Translations under genes and position numbers: made by a program
Part shown: positions 12,121-24,158 of the stretch, piece by piece
Position numbering within the stretch: the first letter of the stretch is position 1
Layout: each line of letters starts with the position of its first letter
Source: Platerodrilus igneus
Taxonomy: Eukaryota; Arthropoda; Insecta; Coleoptera; Lycidae
DNA length: 64,000 nucleotides
Reading direction: 5' to 3'
Assembly (NCBI GenBank): GCA_036346225.1
Contig: JARFIW010001216.1
Span: 1 to 64,000 of the forward strand
The notes under the pieces: model-generated
What the model saw: the letters and a program-made list of their open reading frames with translations, nothing else
What the model was told of the DNA's origin: nothing
Databases searched by the model: none

Positions 12121-12700
12121 AAGCCGCTAATTAACGTAACAGAATTTTTGGAGCCCGATTTTTTTTGATGGGGGCCCGATTTTTTTTTGAGGGGCTCGAT
12201 TTTTTTTTGAGGGGCTAGATTTTTTCGAGCCCGTTTTTTTTTGAGAGGCCTGATTTTTTTTTATTTGCTCTCGATTTTTTTTTGGTTTGCTTTTGATTTT
12301 CTAAATTTTTTTTTATGACCTTGATTTTTTGCCTTGACTTTTTTTGGTGTATCGGTTCGATTTTCTTTTCTGCCTATATTGGCTGGCTCTAATTTTTTTG
12401 TGGTGTAGTCTTGAATTTTTTTCCTTCGCTATATAGAAATTCTTTGATTGTAATTTTTTTTTTGTTGTGAATTATCAGAGTTGTGTTTTCGCTGGTAATT
12501 TGGTTCTGGAAAACACTGGCGCCCAAGTTTTCTGTACACCACCTTTTTTTTTTCTTTTCTTCACGTCACTTTCGCTACCTCACTTAAATATAATCCTAAT
12601 GTCCCCAATCTAGATCTGTTGTCCTTTTGGCGACGCAAGCGCCACAGATTTCGTCCGTAATCCACTCGTCTTACTACGTTATATGATTCCTTCAATTCAT
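12121..12700 (+). repeat. Y-family leader with T-rich minisatellite
   Basis: From about 12148 to 12450 a ~25-bp unit recurs, of the form GGGGCYCGA followed by 6-10 T and GA, degenerating to the right. From 12470 to 12690 the sequence (TGTGTTTTCGCTGGTAATT, then AACACTGGCGCCCAA, then TTGTCCTTTTGGCG) aligns with the leader of the other Y copies at 45480-45640 and 55045-55200. The minisatellite is absent from those two copies. Confidence 0.65.
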
Positions 12701-13325
12701 TAGCTTGTGAACCTAATCGCAGGTAGTTTCTGATTCCAGTCACGATGGTTTTTTTTAACACAAATTGAAAGCATTGTTTTTAAATCGCGTTTTTTCGTTC
12801 TATCGGATTTGCTTGAGCATGATAAAGCGGAAGTAATTGTTGCTTAATGCCTAAGCAAATCAGAGCGTTTTGCATTGCACCTGCAATAAATTGCGTTCCG
12901 ATATCGGAAACAATTTTGCGTGGCATTCCGTATCGTAAAAATACTTCATTTATTAACATCGTAGCACAAACTTCACTGGTAGCTTCTTTCAGCGGAAATA
13001 ATTCTATCCACTTCATACATGTATAGGTAATAATTAAGATCCATCGGTCGCCACTCTCAGTTTCTGGGAGATGGCCAAAGAGAACTACGGACACAACTTC
13101 GAAGCGTTGGTTCAGTGCAGGTGTTTGCAGTAAACCTGCAGGTTTTAAATTTGAGGATTTATAACGCTGACATTCCATACCGTTTTTTATGTAGTCTTTT
13201 ATGTAGCGGCGCATACCTGGCCAATAATAACGAGCGGATATCCAGGCTATGGTGTGCTCTACACTTTAATGTTCGGCCGTCGGCGCGTCATGATATTCCA
13301 CTAATATACGTTTTCTACAGAACGT
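12690..13325 (-). pseudogene. Ty3/gypsy integrase relic (minus strand)
   Basis: Reading leftward from about 13325, a broken HHCC zinc domain is seen (EYHDAPTAEH, a stop, then YYWPGM, then the Cys-containing MECQRYK). The catalytic core follows, with an IVSDIGTQF motif in place of the usual D-x-G and ANPIERKN containing the catalytic Glu. A frameshifted HRDWNQKLPAIRF segment near 12740 precedes the end. No protease or RT lies near it on this strand. It is a truncated relic abutting the Y leader. Confidence 0.75.
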
Positions 13326-13339
13326 CGCCGTGAACAGAC

Positions 13340-13975
13340 GTGCAAACGATGTAGTCCGTAATTTAACTAATTTTATTAAGTTTTTATTAAGTTTCTTAAA
13401 ATAAGTTTAGTTATGAAGTGTAAATCACAAACAAGTACCAAAGAGCATCAAAAAACAACACCATAGGAAAAACAATTTTCGAAATTTTTGCTGAATTTTA
13501 CTACGCGAAGAAGGACTTTCGTAAGTAATTACTGAATATACAACGTGCACTATAAATGAATAACATTTAAACTTGAACTTGATGTAGTGTAAGTGACAGT
13601 TTTTTTTCTTAGTAATTGCGTAGAGATTAAGGCCGTCATATTAAACATTCTGTTTTATTATTACTAATTGATTATTGTTTATCTATTTATTATTATTTAT
13701 CTATTTAATTATAGACTTTTTACATCCATCCGCGTTGTTGAAGTATACGTAAATAGCGGAACTAGGAAATAGTGTCAAGGATTATTATTAATACGACACC
13801 ATCGCATTCTTCAAAAAGATGTCCTTCTAGTGCTAGTATTATTATTGTATTATGATAGTTTAGTATAACGCTTTTACTGCATATTACGGACTTTTGTCAT
13901 TTTATTTGTTTTTTAATTAAATTTAAATAACTTAATGATAGATCATATCACAACATCGGACAGCTAGAGTACAAG
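13340..13975. other. Probable 5' untranslated region of LINE-1
   Basis: AT-rich sequence between the integrase relic and the first ATG of LINE-1 ORF1. The exact 5' end of the LINE is not visible, because no target duplication could be identified. Confidence 0.4.
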
Positions 13976-15340
13976 ATGCCTACTCAACATTCCCCCAAGG
14001 TTTCCCTTGGGGGTAAAACAACACCAGACCTTGACTTAAACTTACATCCTTCACTACATACCACCTCGACATCACCAATGCAGCTTGATCCTGCTTTTCA
14101 AAGTCAAATAAGCGTCGTATTAACACCCTCTGCTCACCCACCAACGACTGAAATACCACGGAACAAAAGATTGAGAGGAAACCCAAGCCACAACAACCCG
14201 AAAGATATGAAACAGTCTATCTTAGAGCACCTATAGAACCTAGGGACGGACCTTCTTAACTTTATTGACAATAAACTAGACCCAAGTAACCGTCTATGTA
14301 TAAGCGCCCATAAAACCCTTGGAGATAAGATACTAAAATTAATATATCTACAAGCCGAATTAACCGGCGAACATAAATTCATAAAACAACAAAACAACAC
14401 ACTACAAGACAAAATAATCAAAACTAAAGTAGAAAACAGCCATCTGAAACAACAATCAATGCTCAATCCAACCATGTCTTCAAACACGTATGCAAACGTG
14501 ACGGCAATACCAACACAGACATACGCCAGTGCTGTAGCACAAAAACCGAAAGTTCCAGAACAAGACGCAATTTCAAAAGCGATGTCGAACCAAAATACAA
14601 CAGTGTTCATAACGTCAAAACGTGGTGAAACACCTAAACAAATTCAAGAAATTTTTTCAAAAACAGTAAATTCACTGAAAGACAAAATAAAAAACATCCG
14701 AACAACCAACAAAGCAATAATTATAGATACTGATAACGAAACCTAGGCAAACAAAATTTTAAACCATGCAACTTTAAAACAAACCCTAAATTGCGATAAA
14801 CCACGCAAGAAAAAACCCTTAGTTATTATATACGACATACCAACGTACCTGAAAGATCAAGACGTGACAGATTTAATTTATACTCAAAACCTTGAACACC
14901 TAATTAACATAGAGGATTTTAATAGAGACTTTCAACTTGGTTTCAAAACAGGACCGAAAAACAAACCGACTCAACATCATGTTGCGACAGTAAGTGGCAA
15001 AGTGAGGACTATATTAATAAATCTAGGGAAACTTTATATCGAATATCGCTGTGTTACAGTGAAAGATTTTTTAGTAGTACCCAAATGCCTACGGCGTCTC
15101 GATCTAGGACGCGTCACGAAACATTGCACACGCACCACCGATACATGTGGACACTGTGGGGAAGAAGACTCCAAGCACAAAAGGGCAGACTGCACCAAGC
15201 ACGGACAACACTCAGTTTGCATACCATGCTTAAAACAAAAAGTGCGCTTCTAACCCTAAAGATTGCCCAACCCACAAAACGTTAATGGACAGACTCATAA
15301 AAAAACCGACTATGGACAGTAAACCTAACCAAACTAAACA
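13976..15340 (+). pseudogene. LINE-1 ORF1 (nucleic-acid-binding, Gag-like)
   Basis: Starts ATG at 13976. It is interrupted by in-frame or frame-changing stops at 14234-14236 (TAG), 14744-14746 (TAG) and 15251-15253. Its C-terminal part contains a Cys/His-rich zinc cluster (CTRTTDTCGHCGEEDSKH, then CTKHG, then CIPC) at about 15125-15230, in the position where R1-clade ORF1 proteins carry CCHC knuckles. The role would be chaperoning and packaging of LINE RNA. The reading frame is cut at 15348 by the MITE insertion. Confidence 0.7.
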
Positions 15341-15841
15341 CAAACAACCATTGGCGGATTTAGACGGGGGGCGAAGGAGGTTTTGCTCCCCCCCCCCCTG
15401 AACAAAGCTCAGTTGCTCAGCCGTAGGATATGTATTAAACAATCCATAGAGATGAGTGTTTTTTAGAATATTAAGTTTCTAAAGCGCAACACAAAAATTT
15501 GAGTTTATTGCAATAATGAACAAGAAATTATATTACCACGAACCAAATTGAACTTTTAAACGACTTTACTAAACATGAACTATTAGTAAATCATTGGATA
15601 CCGCGAATGGATTATATTTTTCCATATTCGTTACATAATAAAAAAGGTAAAGAGAAACGAAGAATGAGTCACGATCTGTTTTCCAAGTTTTCTGAAAAAT
15701 GTCAAGGATTTTTTTGCATATCGTGCACATAGAAGCCAAAATTTCAATAAACAGGTGTTGAGTTTGGGTACTTTATTTTGAATCTTTGTGTGTTAAATCG
15801 CCCCCTCTGAAGAAAATCTTAGATTCGCCCCTGCAAACAAC
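15341..15841. mobile_element. Non-autonomous hAT-type MITE (15349-15833) with 8-bp target duplication
   Basis: The element is 485 bp. It begins CATTGGCGGATTTAG and ends, read as reverse complement, CAGGGGCGAATCTAA; 11 of 15 positions match as imperfect terminal inverted repeats. It is flanked by perfect CAAACAAC direct repeats at 15341-15348 and 15834-15841. An 8-bp duplication and CA(G)GGGCG termini are hAT hallmarks. No transposase frame is present. It lies between ORF1 and ORF2 of LINE-1. Confidence 0.82.
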
Positions 15842-17899
15842 CCTCACAAATTCAAATTGATACAGCAAGGGCAATCACGTTTCGACAACATCTTCAACAA
15901 ACAATACAAGAGAACATGCACACAGACAAATTAGCAACTCACCCACAAACGGAATACGAACCTACACTCACGCACAACACTCTCACACAAACACAAGCAA
16001 CAACCAGAATGCAGCATAAACACCTATTACCTCTAATGGACGACGGAAAGATCAGAATTGGCCAAATAAATGCCATGCACTGTGCAACTGTAATGAAAGA
16101 GCTTAGACAACTAGTTGAAACCCTACGATTACATGCACTTTTTATACAGGAACCTTATCTGGTGCATGGGAAGATTCCAAGCATGCCAGTCACGGCAAGA
16201 CAAATACATACAGGTAGAAACCCACAAACGGCAGCGGTCATTTTTGATCCCACATTGACAATCACGACAATCCAACGATACAGCGGAGAACACTGTACAT
16301 GTCTGGAGGTCTCAAACGGTCTGATTGGAAAGTGGATCTTGGTAACAAGCTACTTCCAGTACCGACTGGATCCCCAGCCGTACATAAACAACATACGCAA
16401 CTACACACTTACAATAACAAACCAATAGTTATTATGGCAGACGTAAATGGAAAATCGCCGATGTGGCACAGTTCCCACACGGACGAACGCGGAGAACAAG
16501 TCGAAAACTTGATTAACGAACTACAACTCGAAGTAATCAACCTTCCTAATAACCTATCCACATACAACACCCATGCAGCAACAGGAACAAACATAGACGT
16601 TACACTGACAAATGGGCTGGGGTACAACTACATACAAGACTGGCAGGTATTAGAACACCAAACTGTTAGTGGCCACTACCTAATCACGTTCAACATTGAC
16701 ATGACAACCAGGCCATTTGACACACCACAAAACTTCACCAAAGTACAACGATACAAAATACGAAATGAAAATTGGAACAAACTAAGGGACACATTTGTAC
16801 CCCCACAAAATATAAGATCAGATGGAAACGTTCACGAGTATACAAAACTACTCACCAACACAATTAGACGCACAATGGAGCAAGTGCTCCCAAAACAACG
16901 GAAAACACGACACACAAAGACAATTCAATGGACAAGACGCTTAAAAATCTTAAAAAAAGAAACACAGCAAGCGAAAAAAAGCTACCAAAACTCCCTAACA
17001 CCGGCCGAGAGAGCATACCACCTAACAAATTATCGACAATTAAAAGACATATACCAAAAAGAACTGACTGACATGAAGAGGAGGTCATGAGAACTATTCG
17101 TGGAAAGACATTTACAAACTGACGCCTGGGGAATACCCTATAAAATCGCTCAGGGTAAAATCAAACCACCAATGACTTATTCGACTTTAATAAAACAAGA
17201 CGGTACATACACAAAAGACTGGAGTGAAACTATGACACTGCTATTACAAACACTTTTGCCTGATGACAACGTTCAAGACAACACTAACAAACAACGAATC
17301 AGACGACAAGGAGTTATCGACAGAAACCACTTAGGTAACCGACCATGGAACAGACAAGACGACAACTTAGATCCTTTCACAGAAGACGAAGTGAGATACG
17401 CACTATGCCAATCGAAAAGCAGGAAAGCACCTAGACCGGACGGAATTTTTGCGGAGATTGGCATAGCGCTATAAGATAAATTAACACCGACACTAACAGC
17501 ACTGTACAATGAATGCATACGACAAGCTGTTTTTCCGAACATCTGGAAACAGGCGAATGTCGTGATTATCCCTAAAAGAAAAGGTAAAGACCCCAAACAA
17601 CCGGGCTCTTACCGACCCATAGGCCTTTTGAACACGCTAGGAAAAACGTATGAAAAACTATTATGTAAACGAATGCAGGACTACAAACAAATCACAGAAG
17701 TACATCCAAGACAATACGGCTTTACAGAAAACAAATCGACCGAGGACGCCATAAACCAAGCAATACAAACCATCAAACAATCACACAAAAAATACGTCGT
17801 ATTAATATTAGTGGACATAGAAGGCGCATTTAATAACCTTTGGTGGCCTTCACTTTTTACAAGCTTACGGCCATAAACTGTCCATCACAACTATACCAC
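15842..17899 (+). pseudogene. LINE-1 ORF2, 5' part: endonuclease and reverse transcriptase fingers/palm
   Basis: The endonuclease begins with IRIGQINAMH near 16050, followed by FIQEPYLV with its metal-binding Glu. A frameshift near 16430 moves to another frame carrying ADVNGKSPMWHS and NIDVTLTN. Stops lie at 17088-17090 and 17472-17474. The RT core follows: RKAPRPDGI near 17425, IPKRKGKD and YRPIGLLNTLGK near 17600, and LVDIEGAFNN near 17810. Coding sequence is cut at 17899 by element Z and resumes after 24158. Confidence 0.82.
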
Positions 17900-19590
17900 T
17901 GTAACAAGTTTATTTCGCAGTTACTAAATCCAATCATAAAAAGCAAAGTCATAAAGCGCTTTTATTCAAATTATTAGTAAAGTACAAGCAACGAGTTTAG
18001 TAATACGCTAAGGTCGTATCTACATATTGTTTTCTATGTATAAAACGTTTCGCAGGCGCGTGTTGCTTGAAGGCCTCTGCTGGGGGTTACGCCGTCGCTC
18101 GTGCGAGGTGATAAGAGGGTCGGTCCTGCAAGCTTGTTAAACAATGATGTACAATTGGAGGCAGGCCGCGAACTTGCGGTTACATTTCGACGATTAGAGA
18201 TCCATCTTTAAATAGCGCGCGTATTCCACCACCATAAAACCAACTATAGTAACCACAATTCCAACTACTGATGGAGAACGACTTTGTATTGCGTTTCGTA
18301 AGAAGCGGCTTTGGTAATTTAGTAATTGAATAATTGGTAGAAGAGCATATTACCACAAACCTGATGGAAGTTTGGCGATTATGTTTGATTTTGCAACACT
18401 TGTTAACATCCAATTAATACAGTTCTGGTTCGTAGATAGCTTTAAGAATTTTGTTCGTGTTCTAAATTAGAAACACGCTAGTTTTGTTTAGTGCATAAAA
18501 GCACGAATAATATAAATTTTAGATTGTTCGTTGGACTGAATTTTTCAGTGTTAAAATTATAATTCAGCATTTATAAAGATTTGAGAAACCATACACGTGG
18601 TTCATTTTGTTCTGTTGGTAACAACGACAGATGTTTTGTTACGTCACTTGTTTGCTTGCAGTTTAATGCTGACACCTGTGCTCAAATAACATATGCTTTG
18701 AATAATGCTCGCATAAGTTGAACTTATAAGAATATTTTTACAATCTTTCTTTATGAGAACTAAAACTGAAACAATTAATTAAGATTAAGAAAAAGTGATT
18801 TAATATGCTTTATTTTTGTAACCCTCTCGACAGATCTGCCAGAGTCGGCTTTTCTTTGTAACATGTAAACACTAACTTTTAAAATGTTTGCTGAAAAATT
18901 ATTTTGATGAAACTTTATTTAAAATATTTGACCTCATTTAATTATTTATGAAACCTTGTAGTATTGAATTTTGTTTTAAAGAGAATCTTTTGAGTAAATT
19001 AGTAGTTCAAAATTAAAGCTTTTTATTTTGATCGAAGATGGTCAAAACTAACTACAAGAAACTAACATCCATATGAGTAGAATTTTAATGACAACTTATA
19101 TAGGAGTTATTTATTTTGATGTTTCTTTAGGTATATTTGTGGCACACAAATAGTGTTCCACCCTTCTATTAAATTAATTATTACCATTTCTTTCAAGAGC
19201 AGCGTCTTATTCAGTTAAGACGGGTCCCTGTCATCAAAGGCGATATTTTTTTCTTTGGGTTTCCACGTCCGCCCCTAGAATTATACTACGCAATTACCCT
19301 AATTAAGTCAGGACATGGTGGCGCCCTATTTGTTTTAGATTAGATTCAGTATACAATCAGAATTCGACTTACCCCCCCCATTTCTCATAGCGCTACCCAA
19401 GGAATAGACCCCTAGTTATGTCGGAAGACTTCGTTACACTTGCTCATAACGTGAGACCAGTTGTATGTAGGAAAGATTCGCTTGACTGGCTTTCTATAAA
19501 CGTAGGGCAGGTGCTTCAAAAAACATTATTCGTTTCACTGGCACCCAGTGCAGGGCTGGTGCAATAATGTTCAATAAGAAATTCGTAGCA
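17900..19590. repeat. 5' LTR of Z (1691 bp)
   Basis: Direct repeat of 22465-24154. By eye I see roughly 25 substitutions or single-base indels across about 1.69 kb, so the copies are about 98-99% identical. A TATA-like ATGTATAAAACG lies near 18038. The same 77-codon minus-strand frame occurs in both LTRs, but there is no domain to support it as a gene. Confidence 0.92.
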
Positions 19591-19591
19591 C

Positions 19592-19611
19592 TGGCGCCGG
19601 CAACGTTTGGG
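19592..19611 (+). promoter_or_regulatory. Primer-binding site of Z
   Basis: TGGCGCCGGCAACGTTTGGG begins one base after the LTR end CA. TGG is the complement of a tRNA CCA tail. It fixes the plus orientation of Z. Confidence 0.75.
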
Positions 19612-19870
19612 GCTTCGAATTTGTTATTCAAAGATTAGTTTGCTTCGAATTTGTTTGTTCAAAAATTATTTTACTTCGAATTAGTTTATTCAAAAATTAT
19701 TTGGCTTCGAATTTGTTATTCAAAAATTATTTTGCTTCGAATTTGTTTATTCAAAATTTATTTCACTTCGAATTTGTCTGTCCAAAGATTGTTTTCCTTC
19801 GAAATTTGTTTGTTCGGAAATTGCTTCGCATCAAAATTTGTTAGCTCAAGGTTTAGTTGACATTAAGATT
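19612..19870. repeat. ~31-bp tandem repeat in the Z leader
   Basis: At least seven imperfect units contain GCTTCGAATTTGTT then TTCAAAAATTATTT. TTCGAA cores fall near 19614, 19644, 19675, 19706, 19736, 19768 and 19799, a spacing of 30-32 bp. The long open frame over it is a by-product of the repeat. Confidence 0.85.
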
Positions 19871-20690
19871 TGGTTGTTTGAAAGTTTGGTTGAAACGTTA
19901 ACCCCCATACAGTCAATTAATTAACTTAGTCAAATTTATTGTTAACTTTCATTCTGTTTTGACCCAATATAATATTTTTGATATCGTTTTGGTAAAGTTT
20001 ATTTTGCAAATACACTTTTTGACTTTTACCTTTAGTTGCCCGAATTTGTTTTGATAATTTTTGTAAGGTTCAAGTGAGTGAGAAACCAGTTTTGGAAGAA
20101 AAATTTTGGGAAGACTGTCAGCTAAAGAAGCTGATAAGCCTGTTGTTTGATTTGCTGGAGTTTATAAAGAACATCTTTGCCGAAATTTGATGATAAGGTT
20201 AGAGATTCTATTTTGAAGGTACATTGAAGTGAGCTGTCGTTGTGTCGTTTGAAAATTGCTCTTTGTGCATAAGCACGTTTTTGATTTTGTTAGCAGATTT
20301 TTGTTTAGATCAGCATTGCAACGCAATTTAGTCTAGGCGGAACTTGTCGTCGTGGTTGGTCGCTCAGCAGTATGTTAGTCCAGACGAGACTCAGGAAGAG
20401 TTGGTCGCTCGGCATTGCGTAAGTCTAGACGAGACTCGAGGTGAGTTAGGCGCTCTAGAATTTTTGCACCATATTTTGTTTTGATTTGATGTAAATTTTG
20501 GTATTGTTAGTCTAGGTGAGACTCGTAGAGAGTTTGTCACTCTAGCATATTTAGGCGTTGTGAAGCATAGTAGTTGTTTCGACAGTTCAATTGGTAGTAG
20601 GATGAGAGTGTACCAGTACACTGATTTTTTTTGTTAGCTATCGTCGTGATTAGTTTTTTTTATTGATGACTCATAAGCAAGTAAATGGCA
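19871..20690. other. Z interior: degenerate leader/gag remnant with a second short tandem repeat
   Basis: There is no recognisable domain. Around 20330-20560 a segment of the form AGTC(C/T)AGACGAGACTC...GAGTT.G.CGCTC recurs three to four times at irregular spacing (near 20385, 20425 and 20510). Confidence 0.5.
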
Positions 20691-21394
20691 TTTAGTTGTT
20701 GGGGACTGGTTTTCCAAGTATTCAATTTTGCAACCTTTGCGTAGTGCCACAGCACATTTGATTGAGAACTTTTTAGAAGAAAAGGTATTTCTTGTCAAGG
20801 GGTACCACAATTCGTTATTTGTGATAATGGTCCACAGTTGATTGGACGTGTTTTTAAGGCCTTGTGCGCAAAGTACGAAATCCAAAAGATTTGGTACAAT
20901 GCTGTGTATGCTCCTCAATGCAATTTCGTGGAAAGAATTATTAAGACAGTTGGTACTGCTATCCGTTCGTACGTAGTGGAAAAGCGTATAGAGATAATTT
21001 TAAACCTGGTGAGGATGTTGATGTTGTTTCAAGTAGTAGACCTTCCTATGTTTTAGATCGTCGACCTTTGTTTGATATCTTTGGAAATGTCCGTGAAAAT
21101 CTGCATGTAGCATATCAGCGTGCGAGTAAACGCTACAACCTTAGAAGAAGAGACGTTTCTTTTCAAGTCGGAGAAAGAGTTTGGAGAACTAATAAGGTGC
21201 TTTCAAGCGCCGGTGATAAATTCTCCGCTAAGTTAGCTCCAAAGTTTATTTTGAGTAGAGTTTAGAAAAAACTCTCTAATTTAGTTTACGAGCTAGAAAA
21301 TGAAGATGGGACAAAAGCCGGAAGATGGCATGTCAAGGACTTAAAGCCCATCGGAGCATCTTGTCCAAATGAAAATGATGACCCTGACTATTAG
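20691..21394 (+). pseudogene. Integrase 3' part of Z
   Basis: Core motif GDWFSKYSILQPLR (about 20700) leads into a frameshifted catalytic region: CDNGP-type motif near 20825, then NFVERIIK near 20935 with the Glu. A large deletion follows (near 21050), and then the C-terminal domain YNLRRRDVSFQVGERVW (about 21130-21185). The tail KLAPKFIL leads to GRWHVKDLKP and a TAG at 21392-21394. The tail closely resembles that of gypsy-1 (ending at 4551), so Z belongs to the same broad Ty3/gypsy group. An in-frame stop lies near 21263. Confidence 0.82.
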
Positions 21395-22452
21395 TTCCAG
21401 TCTAGTCATCTCTTTGATGTTTACTAAATGCAGACTGCCGTTTGGTATCTAGTATTTTGAAATTTTTGTTTGATAATTGAAGCAAGTGGTTAGAGATTTT
21501 TGGTGGTAGTTTTGAGATGTGCATTATTGTGCATAAGGATTGTTTTGGTCGCGCGTTATTTAAAGATGTGGTTAGAAGATGTCTTTGACAGATGTCTTCA
21601 GGATGTAGAAGTATGTGGGCTATTCAAGTCCTGATTTCTACACATTTAGGTCGAGAGAATATTAATTTATTCTTTCCTTATCTCTGACCTGTCAGAAATT
21701 TGGTTTGTCAAGGTCAAAGGTTTGAGTGGTGAACCCCACCATTTGTTCCATCACTAATGAGATGTGTTGTTTGAAGGTTAGTGATAGGATAGTCAGTAGG
21801 GTGTAGGATGTTACAGCCCTGGCTGGTTCAATTTCGATTTTGAATTTTGTAAGTAACCTTTTGGTAAGGTTGCCTTTGTTTTGATTATCACTTTGTGATG
21901 ATGGTGTTATGGATTTGGACCTATCGGTGGTGTCCTCCTTTTGATTGTCACTGGATAGTGATAATATTTTGAAGAGTTGTGCTATTTTTGAGGTAGTAGC
22001 ACTCAAATTTTTTTGTATAGAGAACTGCTTGAGCTCCAGGAAGTGGAGTCTTTATTTGTGGAAATTAGGATAATTTCTAATATGTTTGGTATAGTTAGTA
22101 AATACTAGCCTCAGTAGGAGCAAGAACCTCTAGTTAAAGGTTTACCTTGAGTCTAGCTTTGGATTAATTTTTTTGTCCCGTGGAGTGTTTGACTTTTTAC
22201 TTTGACCCCTCCCAATTTTGACCTACACCGATTGCGACTCCCCGATTTTGTCTCCCTATGGACGTTAGGTACACGTAGTTACCGACACACTCCAATTTGT
22301 AAATATTTGCCCCCCTCGTTTTGATAAATTCATAAGATTTTGTTTTGATGATTAGGAATGTAGGAAAGGCTAGTATGAATAAGTATAAAAAAAATTTTTT
22401 CTTGTATTTACATTTAAAGTTTTACTTAGTTGGAAAATTTTTTTCTTTTTTT
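21395..22452. other. Z 3' non-coding interior
   Basis: Between the integrase stop and the polypurine tract. The small minus-strand frame 21692-22006 has no recognised domain. Nothing else could be identified. Confidence 0.5.
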
Positions 22453-22461
22453 GGAAAGGGG
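22453..22461 (+). promoter_or_regulatory. Polypurine tract of Z
   Basis: GGAAAGGGG lies three bases before the 3' LTR start TGTAAC. This is the expected position for plus-strand DNA priming. Confidence 0.7.
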
Positions 22462-22464
22462 TAG

Positions 22465-24154
22465 TGTAACAAGTTTATTTCGCAGTTACTAAATCCAATC
22501 ATAAAAAGCAAAGTCATAAAGCGCTTTTATTCAAATTATTAGTAAAGTACAAGCAACGAGTTTAGTAATACGCTAAGGTCGTATCTACATATTGTTTTCT
22601 ATGTATAAAACGTTTCGCAGGCGCGTGTTGCTTGAAGGCCTCTGCTGGGGGTTACGCCGTCGCTTGTGCGAGGTGATAAAAGGGTCGGTCCTGCAAGCTT
22701 GTTAAACAATGATGTACAATTGGAGGCAGGCCGCGAACTTGCGGTTACATTTCGACGATTAGAGATCCATCTTTAAATAGCGCGCGTATTCCACCACCAT
22801 AAAACCAACTATAGTAACCACAATTCCAACTACTAATGGAGAACGACTTTGTATTGCGTTTCGTAAGAAGCGGCTTTGGTAATTTAGTAATTGAATAATT
22901 GGTAGAAGAGCATATTACCACAAACCTGATGGAAGTTTGGCGATTATGTTTGATTTTGCAACACTTGTTAACATCCAATTAATACAGTTCTGGTTCGTAG
23001 ATAGCTTTAAGAATTTTGTTCGTGTTCTAAATTAGAAACACGCTAGTTTTGTTTAGTGCATAAAAGCACGAATAATATAAATTTTAGATTGTTCGTTGGA
23101 CTGAATTTTCAGTGTTAAAATTATAATTCAGCATTTATAATGATTTGAGAAACCATACACGTGGTTCATTTTGTTCTGTTGGTAACAACGACAGATGTTT
23201 TGTTACGTCACTTGTTTGCTTGCAGTTTAATGCTGACACCTGTGCTCAAATAACATATGCTTTGAATAATGCTCGCATAAGTTGAACTTATAAGAATATT
23301 TTACAATCTTTCTTTATGAGAACTAAAACTGAAACAATTAATTAAGATTAAGAAAAAGTGATTTAATATGCTTTATTTTTGTAACCCTCTCAACAGATCT
23401 GCCAGAGTCGGCTTTTCTTTGTAACATGTAAACACTAACTTTTAAAATGTTTGCTGAGAAATTATTTTGATGAAACTTTATTTAAAATATTTGACCTCAT
23501 TTAATTATTTATGAAACCTTGTAGTATTGAATTTTGTTTTAAAAGAGAATCTTTTGAGTAAATTAGTAGTTCAAAATTAAAGCTTTTTTATTTTGATCGA
23601 AGATGGTCAAAACTAACTACAAGAAACTAACATCCATATGAGTAGAATTTTAATGACAACTTATATAGGAGTTATTTATTTTGATGTTTCTTTAGGTATA
23701 TTTGTGGCACACAAATAGTGTTCCACCCTTCTATTAAATTAATTATTACCATTTCTTTCAAGAGCAGCGTTTTATTCAATTAAGACGGGTTTCTGTCATC
23801 GAAGGCGATTTCTTTTTCTTTGGGTTTCCACGTCCGCCCCTAGAATTATACTACGCAATTACCCTAATTAAGTCAGGACATGGTGGCGCCCTATTCGTTT
23901 TAGATTAGATTCAGTATACAATCAGAATTCGACTTACCCCCCCATTTCTCATAGCTCTACCCGAGGAATAGACCCCTAGTTATGTCGGAAGACTTCGTTA
24001 CACTTGCTCATAACGTGAGACCAGTTGTATTTAGGAAAGATTCGCTTGACTAGCTTTCTATAAACGTAGGGCAGGTGCTTCAAAAAACATTATTCGTTTC
24101 ACTGGCACCCAGTGCAGGGCTGGTGCAATAATGTTCAATAAGAAATTCGTAGCA
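22465..24154. repeat. 3' LTR of Z (1690 bp)
   Basis: Near-identical to 17900-19590. It is followed immediately by the target duplication CCAC (24155-24158) and then by resumed LINE-1 reverse transcriptase coding sequence. Confidence 0.92.
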
Positions 24155-24158
24155 CCAC

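Larger units (their letters stand above)
17896..24158. mobile_element. LTR retrotransposon Z (17900-24154), nested in LINE-1, target duplication CCAC
   Basis: Two direct LTRs (17900-19590 and 22465-24154) bound a 2874-bp interior. The element starts TGTAACAAG and ends TTCGTAGCA, so it has TG...CA termini, and is flanked by CCAC at 17896-17899 and 24155-24158. The LINE coding sequence on either side is continuous once the element and one CCAC are ignored, which proves insertion. The interior retains a primer site, a polypurine tract, tandem repeats and the integrase end only. Gag, protease and RT are missing, so it is non-autonomous. Confidence 0.93.

Noticed and set aside
18180..18413. 77-codon minus-strand frame repeated at 22745-22978
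   Set aside because: It lies inside both LTRs of Z. Its identity simply reflects LTR similarity, and there is no domain or start context.
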